Assembly (NCBI GenBank): GCA_010206225.2
Contig: VIQU02000007.1
Coordinates: forward strand, 54,769-118,768
Length of the DNA: 64,000 bases
Direction: 5' to 3'
Source of the DNA: Lachnospiraceae bacterium MD308
Lineage (GTDB): Bacteria; Bacillota; Clostridia; Lachnospirales; Lachnospiraceae
Part shown: one piece after another, positions 34,610 through 43,186 of the stretch
Numbering within the stretch: the first letter of the stretch is position 1
Layout of the letters: every line of letters starts with the position of its first letter
Translations under genes and position numbers: made by a program
Notes under the pieces: generated by a model
What the model was told of the DNA's origin: nothing
Seen by the model: only the letters and a program-made list of their open reading frames with translations
Database searches by the model: none

Positions 34610-35040
34610 AAACTCAACTCCTTCAATATTTTTTCAATGGTATCCATAGCCTCCCCAAGCTGTCGGCACTCTTCTTCTGATAAATGATTTGTAATCTTTC
34701 TGATCCCCTGATTGGTTCTTTCAATCAATTCCTCTGTTACGCCTCTCCCCTTCCCGGTCAAATGAATCTTATAGAATCTGGCATCAAGTTCTGATTTTTG
34801 CCTCTTAAGAAGCTCTCCTTTTTCAAACCGCTTAATGATCCTGCTTAAATATCCTTTATCAAGATGCAATTGCTTAGTGATGTCATCCGCAGTACAGCCT
34901 TCCTTCCCATACAGCTCATATAATACCCGGGATTCCGTCATCGAATAATCGGAATTCAGATAATTATTCTCATAGAGATTCATGACCGACAGGTAGAATC
35001 GGTTAAAGTTCCTGATTTTCAGTACAATATCGTCCTCCAT
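34606..35040 (-). CDS. MarR-family transcriptional regulator
   Basis: 144-residue winged-helix regulator: YSMTESRVLYELYGKEGCTADDITKQLHLDKGYLSRIIKRFEKGELLKRQKSELDARFYKIHLTGKG is the DNA-binding core, flanked by the dimerisation helices. The ATG at 35040 is 6 nt after GAGGAGG; the frame extends to 35055 through that site. It is the first gene of a MarR-GNAT operon and likely autoregulated through two identical operators just upstream (35058-35109). Confidence 0.9.
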   Translation of the reverse strand: MEDDIVLKIRNFNRFYLSVMNLYENNYLNSDYSMTESRVLYELYGKEGCTADDITKQLHLDKGYLSRIIKRFEKGELLKRQKSELDARFYKIHLTGKGRGVTEELIERTNQGIRKITNHLSEEECRQLGEAMDTIEKILKELSL

Positions 35041-35057
35041 CTTTGACCTCCTCACTT

Positions 35058-35109
35058 AGTTGCTTTTGTCAACTATAAATATAATCCGTCAAGTTGCTTT
35101 TGTCAACTA
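35058..35109 (-). promoter_or_regulatory. MarR promoter with two identical operators
   Basis: AGTTGCTTTTGTCAACTA occurs twice (35058-35075 and 35092-35109), 34 bp apart. Each is a dyad AGTTGnnnnnnnCAACT. On the minus strand the upstream copy contains the -35 TTGACA, followed by a 17-bp spacer and TATATT, and the second copy sits just after the -10. Binding would block RNA polymerase. Confidence 0.75.
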
Positions 35110-35161
35110 TTGTTAAATATTTTTGAGCCGCCTGATATCAGGCGGCTCATTCCACATCAAT

Positions 35162-36415
35162 TTATCCTAAGAAATGTTCAAATAACATATCTTCTGCTTC
35201 TTTTGACCACAGTCCTCTGTGTTTCTTACAGCACTCGTCAAGCTCTTTGAAGAATGGATCCGTCTCTCCAAGTTTTCCGAAATCATCAATTGCTGTCATC
35301 GGCATATCAAACTGGATATAAGCAAGCTTCTTTCCTCCCGGAATGTTCGGCAGGTTATTTGTCGTATCTACGATCGAATCAATACCGCCTACATGTGTTA
35401 CCATCACCGCCGAGTTGATCTCACCCTTTACAGACTTCTCGATAGCTTCCTTCATATCGTCCGTATTTCCGCCTGTAGAACCCATGATCTTTGTTCTTGC
35501 GTAGTGGCAGTCATAGAGATTCATGCTTGCGGAAAACTGTGTATCTGTAGGACCTGCAAAGAAGTTCATGCATCCGTCTACAGCAAGGAGCTTATTGCCC
35601 ATCTCTGCAACACTCTTGATCGGAGCATATACGAATACGTCACTGTATCCAATGCCTTCTGTGATCGCCTTAAGCTCTGCAACCGGATCCTCCATGTTGG
35701 CTGTATTCACATAATGAAGCTCAACACCTTTTTCCTTTGCCTCTGATACGGGAACCATCTCCTTTGCCCTTGCGATTCGGTCGTCATTAATATCCGTAAC
35801 TACGATGCGCTTCGGTTTATTCTCAAACGCAAGGCCATAGCTTACAGCTCCAAGTCCCATCGGTCCGCATCCGCCGAGGATCAGGATATTTCCTCCCGGA
35901 AGAGTACCCATCTTATGCTCATAGGAAAGATGCTCTACATGGTAGTTGCTGTGGTATCCTCCGATACAACAGCTCATAGGCTCACCAAGAGAGGCTTCAA
36001 AGTAGCTGTCTCCGTCGTACTCCCAAATACATCCCTTTTCGATCACGTCATTTGGAAAGATGCAGTAGGTTGCTGCTCCTCCAAAGAACTCGTAAGAGTA
36101 TCCAGGTGATTCCATCTGTCCCGGAATTGCCGGCTGCTGGGCAAATTTTTTGCCCTCATGGAACTGGCCCTTCCATTTTTTACCAACCTTTACGATATCG
36201 CCGGTAAACTCATGACCAATGATGGTCGGATGCTCTGCCACATTTTCAGGAACACGTTTGTGATTCTTACCTGCCTGAACCATCTTCCATGTTGACATAC
36301 AGATACTGTCGCTTACAACCTTTACTAAGATCTCATCATCCTTAATCTCTGGAAGCTCGAACTCCTCCAGCCGGATATCGTTTGCTCCGTGTAATCTTAC
36401 TCCTTTTACTTTCAT
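35162..36415 (-). CDS. Zinc-dependent dehydrogenase, L-sorbose-1-phosphate-reductase-like
   Basis: 417-residue medium-chain dehydrogenase that would oxidise or reduce a sugar/polyol phosphate with NAD(P). Zinc-site segments: DSICMSTWKMVQAG, PTIIGHEFTGDIVKVG, and ASLGEPMSCCIGGYH. The Rossmann fold shows NILILGGCGPMGLGAVSYG and IVVTDINDDRIARA. It matches the SorE-type branch rather than threonine or sorbitol dehydrogenase. It follows the mannitol-type PTS gene by 19 bp with AGGAGG, so its substrate is probably the phosphorylated sugar delivered by that PTS. No mtlD is present here. Confidence 0.85.
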   Translation of the reverse strand: MKVKGVRLHGANDIRLEEFELPEIKDDEILVKVVSDSICMSTWKMVQAGKNHKRVPENVAEHPTIIGHEFTGDIVKVGKKWKGQFHEGKKFAQQPAIPGQMESPGYSYEFFGGAATYCIFPNDVIEKGCIWEYDGDSYFEASLGEPMSCCIGGYHSNYHVEHLSYEHKMGTLPGGNILILGGCGPMGLGAVSYGLAFENKPKRIVVTDINDDRIARAKEMVPVSEAKEKGVELHYVNTANMEDPVAELKAITEGIGYSDVFVYAPIKSVAEMGNKLLAVDGCMNFFAGPTDTQFSASMNLYDCHYARTKIMGSTGGNTDDMKEAIEKSVKGEINSAVMVTHVGGIDSIVDTTNNLPNIPGGKKLAYIQFDMPMTAIDDFGKLGETDPFFKELDECCKKHRGLWSKEAEDMLFEHFLG

Positions 36416-36434
36416 GCTACTTACCTCCTGTTTT

Positions 36435-38327
36435 CTATTTTAAATTGTCAAATACCCAGTCTATATCAGATGTTGTTTTTAATTTTTCCAAAACCTCTTC
36501 ATCTTCCAGCATACCGCAGATTTTGCTTAAGAGATCAAGATGTTCATCTCCGATTCCTGCAATACCGAATACAAGCTGTGCCTTCTCATCTCCGAAATCA
36601 ACGCCCTCTGGATACTGCAGCAGAACAATACCTGTCTTCTTTACCGTGCCTTTTGCCTGCGAAGTGCCGTGCGGAATTGCAACGCCCATGCCCATGTAGG
36701 TCGTCACAAGCTTTTCACGCTCCTGCATCGCCGGAATATAAGATGCATCCACATACCCTAACTCTGCCAAAAGCTCGCCTGCTGCCTGAATCGCTTCTTC
36801 TTTGGAAACAGGGCCAAGATTCAGCTTAATGCCCTCTCGTACCATTACTTCCTTTTTAGCTTCGCCGTTTTCTTCTGTCTCAGCCGTTTCTGGTACGGCC
36901 TCCTTCGTACCTTCCACCGCCTGCTGCACCGCCGTCTCTTCTTTTGCAGTCAACTGCTCAAACAAGGAATCAAGAGCCGGATCTGCGAGGAAATTGTTGA
37001 TTGTTACTATCTGTGCATTCGGCGCACATTTTCTCGCCCGGTCTACCAATGTAATCTGAACAACCGCGATATCACAGTCAGACGGAATATTATCTACAGA
37101 AGTATTCTTTACCGTCAGGTCAGGTCTCTGTGCCTTGATCCGGTTTCTGAACTTTGTCGCACCCATAGCAGAGGAACCCATACCCGCATCACAGGCAAAG
37201 ATCACTTTCTTCACACCAGCAGAGTTCTTTACAGCCGGAATCTCTGTCGGAAGCGGCAGTCCCTTTGCTTTCGCCTTCTCTCTTGCCATCTCCTGCTGGG
37301 CTTCTTCAAGGCTCTTACCCTTGAATGTCCGGAGCATTACCGAAGAGATTGCAAAAGAAACACCTGTAGCTATCAGTACGCCTATGATGATCTTTACAAT
37401 GTCACTTCCCGGCGCCATCATCAGGAAAGCGATGATGGAACCCGGCGATGCAGGACCTACAAGCCCGCAGTCAGTTAGCGTAAACCAGAAGATCGCAGCA
37501 ATATTTCCAACGATCGGACCTACGATGATCACAGGATTCATCAGGATATACGGGAAATAGATCTCGTGGATACCGCCCAATAAATGAATGATCACTGCGC
37601 CGGGGGCTGACTGCCTTGTCTTTTCATCCTGACAGAAGAACATATATGCCAGAAGTACTCCAAGTCCCGGGCCAGGGTTTGACTCAAGCATATACATAAT
37701 GGACTTTCCGGCCTCCGCTGCCTGCGATGTGGCAATCGGTGTAAAAATACCCTGATTGATCGCATTATTCAGGAACAAAATCTTTGCCGGCTCTATAAAT
37801 ACCGCGATCATAGGAAGAAGTCCTCTTACTACAAGGAAATCTACACCCGCCGTCAATACCGTAAGAATCAGATTCATAAATGGTCCGATCGCAAGAAATC
37901 CAAACATTGCCAGCAGCATACCCATGATACCTGCCGAAAAGTTGTTAATCAGCATTTCAAAGCCAGCCGGCATACGACCGTCTATTGCCTCATCAAATTT
38001 CTTTATACAGAAACCTGCTAACGGTCCCATGATCATGGCCGCCATCAGCATCGTCGTACCCGGGTCGCTCATGATCGCACCCATAACCGCGATCGCACCG
38101 ACGATACTTCCCCTGTCTCCTCCGACAAGCTTACCTCCCGTAGAAGCGATCAGTATAGGAATCAGATAAATTAAAATTGCCGAAAAGATTGTAGCAAACC
38201 CCTCATGTGGAATCCACCCTCTGCTGTTGAAGAATGCAGCAAGGAAACCAAACGCAATCAACGCGCCGATATTTGGCATGATCATTGCTGAGAGAAACTT
38301 ACCAAAGCGTTGAACTTTATTCTTCAT
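36435..38327 (-). CDS. mtlA: PTS mannitol-type permease, EIICBA
   Basis: 630-residue phosphotransferase permease importing and phosphorylating a hexitol or related sugar. EIIC (about 1-345) begins VQRFGKFLSAMIMPNIGALIAFGFLAAFF and has AVMGAIMSDPGTTMLMAAMIMGPL and GGIHEIYFPYILMNP. EIIB carries the phospho-Cys in VIFACDAGMGSSAMGATKFRNRI (about 380). A Glu/Ala-rich linker leads to EIIA (about 490-630), with the phospho-His in GMGVAIPHGTSQAKG. All three domains of E. coli MtlA are fused in the same order. It is preceded by a DeoR regulator and followed by a sorbose-1-phosphate-reductase-like gene instead of mtlD, so mannitol specificity is not certain. Confidence 0.93.
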   Translation of the reverse strand: MKNKVQRFGKFLSAMIMPNIGALIAFGFLAAFFNSRGWIPHEGFATIFSAILIYLIPILIASTGGKLVGGDRGSIVGAIAVMGAIMSDPGTTMLMAAMIMGPLAGFCIKKFDEAIDGRMPAGFEMLINNFSAGIMGMLLAMFGFLAIGPFMNLILTVLTAGVDFLVVRGLLPMIAVFIEPAKILFLNNAINQGIFTPIATSQAAEAGKSIMYMLESNPGPGLGVLLAYMFFCQDEKTRQSAPGAVIIHLLGGIHEIYFPYILMNPVIIVGPIVGNIAAIFWFTLTDCGLVGPASPGSIIAFLMMAPGSDIVKIIIGVLIATGVSFAISSVMLRTFKGKSLEEAQQEMAREKAKAKGLPLPTEIPAVKNSAGVKKVIFACDAGMGSSAMGATKFRNRIKAQRPDLTVKNTSVDNIPSDCDIAVVQITLVDRARKCAPNAQIVTINNFLADPALDSLFEQLTAKEETAVQQAVEGTKEAVPETAETEENGEAKKEVMVREGIKLNLGPVSKEEAIQAAGELLAELGYVDASYIPAMQEREKLVTTYMGMGVAIPHGTSQAKGTVKKTGIVLLQYPEGVDFGDEKAQLVFGIAGIGDEHLDLLSKICGMLEDEEVLEKLKTTSDIDWVFDNLK

Positions 38328-38432
38328 AAATTTTCTCCTTTAAATAAATTGGTTTGCTCCTGATGTAAGATCAAATTGTAAGTTTTGTTATCAAAGACCA
38401 TAAAGCCTGACAGATTGCCGGCATTCGGCACA

Positions 38433-39197
38433 TTATACTACCTGCACATTATATTTTCTGCATTCTTCCAGAAATTCATCCGGAAGATTCCCGTCAGAAA
38501 TGATAATATCCACATCACTCAATTTGCAGATAGAATATGTATTTTTCACATCCACTTTGGAAGAATCCATCAGTACAATTCTCTGATCGGCGCGCTGAAT
38601 CACCGATCTTTTTAAAAATGCTTCATCTTCCACGCCGCAGTTGAATCCCGTCGGTTCACAATAACTGGTCACACCCATGATCGCCTGATCAAAATTAATT
38701 CCCTGCACTTCCTGAAATGCCCGGATTCCGCATACGCTCATACTGTAACGGTTTGCTGCTCCTCCGATAACATGTATCGCTGGCTGCGTCAGCTTGCAGA
38801 GCTCTACTGCACATGTCAGGGAATTCGTATAGATCAGATTAGACTGATCCGGCATACAAGCTGCAAGCGCCGTTGTTGTACTGCCCGAATCCAGAAAAAT
38901 GGTTGTGTCTTTTCTTATAAACTTCAATGCCTTTTCAGCAATTAACTGTTTTGCCTCAATATTGCGTACCTGTCTCCGGCTAAGCAGATCATCCGTTCCT
39001 ATCACAACATCTACGGACTTTGCTCCTCCATGTACCCGGACAATTCTCTTTGCCTCATCAAGAGCCTTTAAATCTGTTCGCAGCGTCATCTCAGATATTT
39101 GCGGAATCTTTTTCTTTAACTGGGCAAAACTGATATGCCCGTTCTGATTCACCAGTTCCACAATTGTATTCCTGCGCTGCTCCATTGAATCCATCAT
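38433..39197 (-). CDS. DeoR-family sugar regulator
   Basis: 254-residue repressor: N-terminal DeoR helix-turn-helix (EQRRNTIVELVNQNGHISFAQLKKKIPQISEMTLRTDLKALDE...RVHGGA), then the sugar-phosphate-sensing domain (FLDSGSTTTALAACMPDQSNLIYTNS, CGIRAFQEVQGINFDQAIMGVTSYC, LMDSSKVDV). It lies 105 bp upstream of the PTS gene on the same strand and probably regulates the regulator-PTS-dehydrogenase unit, with the phosphorylated PTS product as inducer. Several palindromes upstream are candidate operators. Confidence 0.92.
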   Translation of the reverse strand: MMDSMEQRRNTIVELVNQNGHISFAQLKKKIPQISEMTLRTDLKALDEAKRIVRVHGGAKSVDVVIGTDDLLSRRQVRNIEAKQLIAEKALKFIRKDTTIFLDSGSTTTALAACMPDQSNLIYTNSLTCAVELCKLTQPAIHVIGGAANRYSMSVCGIRAFQEVQGINFDQAIMGVTSYCEPTGFNCGVEDEAFLKRSVIQRADQRIVLMDSSKVDVKNTYSICKLSDVDIIISDGNLPDEFLEECRKYNVQVV

Positions 39198-39299
39198 ATT
39201 ATCTTCTGGGAACCATATACCCTGCTATGTTTCCCTCTCCTTTCATCTCACAATCATTCACTCCCTCCATTATATCATGTTTTTTTGTTTTTTCAACCG

Positions 39300-39401
39300 A
39301 AACTTTTGTTTCAAAAGTTTATGCTTTTATTTTAACAGCATTTTTTTGGATTGTCAACTGTTATTTCAACAGTTTGCGAAATATTTCTGTTGAATCAACA
39401 G
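39300..39401. promoter_or_regulatory. Cluster of palindromes upstream of the DeoR gene
   Basis: Three dyads lie in 100 bp: AAACTTTTG-TTT-CAAAAGTTT (39300-39320), AACTGTT-ATTTC-AACAGTT (39356-39374) and CTGTTGAATCAACAG (39387-39401). The half-site CTGTT/AACAG repeats in the last two, and a related TTTAACAGC occurs at 39331. Multiple spaced operators are typical of DeoR proteins, which loop DNA. Confidence 0.55.
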
Positions 39402-39417
39402 TTTGAGTTTTGCATAG

Positions 39418-39450
39418 AAAAATCCCTCGAAGCTTTTGCTCCAAGGGATT
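39418..39450 (-). terminator. Terminator of the GH32/GH172 operon
   Basis: AATCCCT (39421-39427) pairs with AGGGATT (39444-39450), extended by CGAAGC/GCTCC pairing, with TTTTTC following on the minus strand. It lies 9-40 bp past the GH32 stop. Confidence 0.75.
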
Positions 39451-39458
39451 GCGATTCT

Positions 39459-40943
39459 TTATTTATTACATTCTTCAAGTCCATATGTTTCTATATCAGT
39501 CACTGTCACTGTACCTTTGCGGGCACGCATTTTTATTCCATTCTGCTCATTCCCCGCAAAAATGTTATTGGAATGATTATTCCTGTAATCGTCTGTAAAT
39601 ATCTCAAGAGAGCTCTGGTCAGAAAAGATATGTACATCCAGTTCTTTTTTCCCTTTCAAGTGCATGATGCTATGGGAAATTCCCACGCTCCAGCCGTCGC
39701 TGCTGCTTCGGTCCACGGACAGTTCCCCATGTTTAAAATCAAAAGTACATACCGTTTTCTTTCCTTCCCCGCAGCGCAGATCAAGCAGTAATGCATCCGC
39801 CTTTGTGTTTTCGAGATCGATTTTAAACTTCATCTCAAAAGAAATACCGTCTCCCGCCTTAACTTCCGTCTCTTCTTCTCCTAAAATCAGCTTATCCTGA
39901 CGTCCTGCATCCGTTCGGATTGTTTCCAGTTCCTTTATCGGCAGGAACTTAAGCGTCCCATCATCCGCCATCCGTACTTCTCTGACAATATTGAAGGAAC
40001 CGCACCAGCCTTCCTTATACGCCGGTCCCCAGTCCTTCCAGAACGGCATCCAGTCCCAGCAGTTCGCCCATGCTACGATCAGCCTGCGGCCATCCGGCGC
40101 TACGAACGACTGTGGCGCATAGTAATCATATCCCCAGTCAATCTCCCCGTTTATCTGATAGGAAAATTTGCCTGTCTCGTAATCAAAATCACCAATCATA
40201 TACACCACAGTACGTTCTCCCGCTCCCATAGGCGAAACCATCAGGACGTATTTATCGCCTATGGGATAAAAATCCGGACATTCCCACATATAACCCCATT
40301 CGCCCCGGCTCTCCGCCAGTACGTTAAAAAATGTCCAGTGTATCATATCCTCCGATCGGTACAAGAGAGCCTGCGCCTTGTTATTCCTGCTGGCGCCGCA
40401 GACCATATAATAAATATCCTCATGTTTCCACACCTTCGGATCTCTGAACTGATGAGCCGGAACTCCCTTTGGCGGTGTCAGAACAGGGTTGCCGGCATAT
40501 TTTTCAAAGCATATCCCGTCATCACTGTACGCAATGCACTGCGTCTGCTCAAATCCTTTCCCATCATTCGTAACTCCCGTAAACATTAAGAATAACTTAC
40601 CATCATGTTCAATGGCGCTTCCCGAAAAACATCCGCCTCTCATATGGTCATCATAAATTTCACTTGGCGCAAGAGCAATGGGCAGATACTCCCAATGGAG
40701 CATATCGTCACTTACCGCATGTCCCCAGTGCATATAATCCCAGTGACCATAATATGGGTTAAACTGGAAAAAGAAATGGTACTTTCCTTTATAATATATA
40801 AGCCCATTCGGATCGTTGATCCATCCTGTCTCTCCCATTAAATGATATCTCTGGCGCATCTTACCTTTTTTTACTGTTTCTTTATTCTCATCAATCGCAC
40901 GCTGGGCTCTTTCAATATTGCGCATCATTATTTCCCTAGACAT
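39459..40943 (-). CDS. GH32 beta-fructofuranosidase / sucrose(-phosphate) hydrolase
   Basis: 494-residue retaining glycoside hydrolase acting on beta-fructofuranosides (sucrose, fructo-oligosaccharides, levan or inulin fragments). Nucleophile D44 in GWINDPNGL, transition-state Asp in HQFRDPKVW and acid/base Glu in MWECPDFYP are all present. The five-bladed propeller is followed by the beta-sandwich domain (EMKFKIDLENTKADALLL...LEIFTDDYRNN). There is no signal peptide, so it acts inside the cell on imported sugar. It is the last gene of the ABC-GH172-GH32 operon. Confidence 0.94.
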   Translation of the reverse strand: MSREIMMRNIERAQRAIDENKETVKKGKMRQRYHLMGETGWINDPNGLIYYKGKYHFFFQFNPYYGHWDYMHWGHAVSDDMLHWEYLPIALAPSEIYDDHMRGGCFSGSAIEHDGKLFLMFTGVTNDGKGFEQTQCIAYSDDGICFEKYAGNPVLTPPKGVPAHQFRDPKVWKHEDIYYMVCGASRNNKAQALLYRSEDMIHWTFFNVLAESRGEWGYMWECPDFYPIGDKYVLMVSPMGAGERTVVYMIGDFDYETGKFSYQINGEIDWGYDYYAPQSFVAPDGRRLIVAWANCWDWMPFWKDWGPAYKEGWCGSFNIVREVRMADDGTLKFLPIKELETIRTDAGRQDKLILGEEETEVKAGDGISFEMKFKIDLENTKADALLLDLRCGEGKKTVCTFDFKHGELSVDRSSSDGWSVGISHSIMHLKGKKELDVHIFSDQSSLEIFTDDYRNNHSNNIFAGNEQNGIKMRARKGTVTVTDIETYGLEECNK

Positions 40944-40963
40944 AAAACTCCTCCAAACGCTTC

Positions 40964-42307
40964 CTACTTATATTCATCACGGAGTTTCTTTGCAAATTCC
41001 GTGTTCAGCTTTGACTCCCGACGTGCCTTTTCTTCCTTAATGCGGAATTGTTCTTCTCTTGCCGGAGCATATTCTTCCCATCGTTTCTCCCATGACTGTC
41101 TTGCCGCCTTCATCTCTTCTGTAAGCTTTGGCATTTTTAAGTTTCTCTCTGGAAGCTTCGGTACGTTAGGAAGTCTTTCTTCTACAGGCAAAATCGTAAC
41201 CTCTTCTTCTGTAGGCAGCGTCTGATACCAGTAAGCAGTAGAACTCCAATCATCAGACAGATGATTTGCGTGCCCATGTTCTATCGTTACCCGAAGGCTC
41301 TTTTCGAAACGCACCGGATCTGTAATATGGAAACGGTACGACACCTGAAAACCATCCGTATCACCTTCATGCACAATCGTTCCAAAGAACGGATATGCAT
41401 TCCTTTGCATGCCCCATGCATGATTAAAATAATCCTCTGTCCCCGTTCCGTTAAGACTCGGATATTCCTCTCCGTCGATAAAAAACATATCATTTCCTTC
41501 GCCCCACCAGCTTCCCTGATAGTGCTTAACAGTCAGATTACATCCTACATAATGTCCTGTTCCCTTTACATCTAAAACGGTATAATTCCCTTCTCCTTTG
41601 AAATTAGTCACATTATTTACTTCCGGAGAATTGGTCTGTACATCCGGTCCCCAGCCGTCACAAGGATTCTCGCGTCTCCAGCAGGAATGGAAATAAGCGG
41701 TGTTCTCATCCAGCGGCTCTTTATACATCTCGTAATCAATATTAAAATATAAAATAAACGGAAGCTCGTTCTCATTCACAATCTCAATCTTCGCCTTTTT
41801 ATTAAACGGCATCGGGAAATAACAGGATACGGAACACGGCGCTCCATATCTGCCTGCCTCCTCCGGTTTTAATGATACATTAAAGGGCAGAGAGCTGAAA
41901 TTCCCCGGATAACAATTTCCAATACAGAAGAAATCGCCGAAAGGAGCCAAAACACTTGGCGTATCCTGATCATCCCATGTGATCTTGATCAGCGCTTTCC
42001 TGTAATAAAACGGATCATAGTCATCCCATATCACGCCTAACGCTGGATGGATCTCCATAACCGGCGCTGCCGACGCATTCATCACCGGATCTAAAATACT
42101 CGGCGCCTTCACTTTGCGGCAGGATGACGTCATCCAGATATGGGTGATACATCCCGGCCCCTCTACCTCTCCAAGCACAATACTTTCTTTCGCCGGAATC
42201 TCCCAGTAATCCTGATTCTTACCTCTCTGGTCCCAGCTTGCAAGTCTGCCGTTCCTCGCTTTCTTAATCGTTGTCAAATCTTGAAATAGTCCTGATACCT
42301 TACTCAT
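40964..42307 (-). CDS. GH172 (DUF2961) alpha-D-fructofuranosidase / difructose-anhydride enzyme
   Basis: 447-residue DUF2961 protein, the family classified as GH172. Its characterised Bifidobacterium member acts on alpha-fructofuranosides and inter-converts difructose dianhydride I and inulobiose; other members act on arabinofuranosides. Visible motifs are GEVEGPGCITHIWMTSSC, SLNGTGTEDYFNHAWGMQRN (conserved Glu), and FFIDGEEYPS. There is no signal peptide. The C-terminal about 80 residues are a charged helical extension. It lies 20 bp upstream of a GH32 gene, which fits fructose-based substrates. Confidence 0.85.
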   Translation of the reverse strand: MSKVSGLFQDLTTIKKARNGRLASWDQRGKNQDYWEIPAKESIVLGEVEGPGCITHIWMTSSCRKVKAPSILDPVMNASAAPVMEIHPALGVIWDDYDPFYYRKALIKITWDDQDTPSVLAPFGDFFCIGNCYPGNFSSLPFNVSLKPEEAGRYGAPCSVSCYFPMPFNKKAKIEIVNENELPFILYFNIDYEMYKEPLDENTAYFHSCWRRENPCDGWGPDVQTNSPEVNNVTNFKGEGNYTVLDVKGTGHYVGCNLTVKHYQGSWWGEGNDMFFIDGEEYPSLNGTGTEDYFNHAWGMQRNAYPFFGTIVHEGDTDGFQVSYRFHITDPVRFEKSLRVTIEHGHANHLSDDWSSTAYWYQTLPTEEEVTILPVEERLPNVPKLPERNLKMPKLTEEMKAARQSWEKRWEEYAPAREEQFRIKEEKARRESKLNTEFAKKLRDEYK

Positions 42308-42352
42308 ATTTTTTCTCCTTTACCTGTTGACCTCTTAATTGTAATATTTATA

Positions 42353-43183
42353 CTAACCCTTGACTGCTCCCGCCGTCATGCCTTCCACGATATTCTTCTG
42401 GAAAATTCCGTAGAAGATCAGTTCCGGTATAATGATCATGACACTGGACGCTACGATTCCGCCATAATCAACCGTATAGGTTCCTTTAAAGAATGACGCT
42501 CCCATGGACAGTGTATAATCTGATACATCCCTCAGCATAACCGATGCAAACGGGAATTCATTCCAGATATACAGAACGTTGAAGATAACAACCGTAGCAA
42601 TCACGGGCTTTGTCATGGGAAGAATAACCCTTACCATCAAATCCCATATATTACATCCGTCAATCACCGCCGCCTCGTCAATCTCAGTGGGAAGAGATTT
42701 CAGATATCCGACAAGAAGCAGCGTATTAAAAGAAATCGAAGTGGCGATATATGGGAAAATCAGCGCCAGCTTCCCTCTCAGCCCGAAAAATACATTTATC
42801 TTATATACCGGGAACAAAAGAATAAACGGGGAAATAGACAACCCCATGATCAAAAATCCATACAACATCTTTCTTATCTTCTCATTCTTAAATTCCATCC
42901 TTGCAAGTACAAAGGAACTGCAAAATGTAATAACAAGCTCTGCTACCAGCGAAATAATACAGACAAAGAGCGTATTCCCATACAATCTCGGGAAATTTAA
43001 TGTCTCCATCGCATGCTTATAATTCTCAAAATTAAATGTTTTTGGCAGCGACAATGGTGAAGATAATATCTCTGAATTTGTCTTAAAGGAAAGAACCAGC
43101 ATCCACACAAATGGGAATACTACCATTATCGTAATAAGTGCCATTAAAATATACTGAACAGCCTTTTTTCTCTTATTTACCAT
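42353..43183 (-). CDS. Carbohydrate ABC transporter permease (MalG/CUT1 type)
   Basis: 276-residue inner-membrane component with six helices. It carries the permease EAA loop in EIDEAAVIDGCNIWDLMVRVILPMTKPVIATV, which contacts the ATPase. The N-terminus reads VQYILMALITIMVVFPFVWMLVLSFKT. It overlaps functionally with its partner permease encoded 3 bp upstream. No ATPase gene lies in the operon, so a shared MsmK/UgpC-type ATPase elsewhere is probably used. Confidence 0.92.
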   Translation of the reverse strand: MVNKRKKAVQYILMALITIMVVFPFVWMLVLSFKTNSEILSSPLSLPKTFNFENYKHAMETLNFPRLYGNTLFVCIISLVAELVITFCSSFVLARMEFKNEKIRKMLYGFLIMGLSISPFILLFPVYKINVFFGLRGKLALIFPYIATSISFNTLLLVGYLKSLPTEIDEAAVIDGCNIWDLMVRVILPMTKPVIATVVIFNVLYIWNEFPFASVMLRDVSDYTLSMGASFFKGTYTVDYGGIVASSVMIIIPELIFYGIFQKNIVEGMTAGAVKG

Positions 43184-43186
43184 CCC

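Noticed and set aside
37135..38169. Plus-strand frames of about 140 codons inside mtlA
   Set aside because: Complement of Ala/Gly/Ile-rich membrane sequence; no start signals and no recognisable protein.
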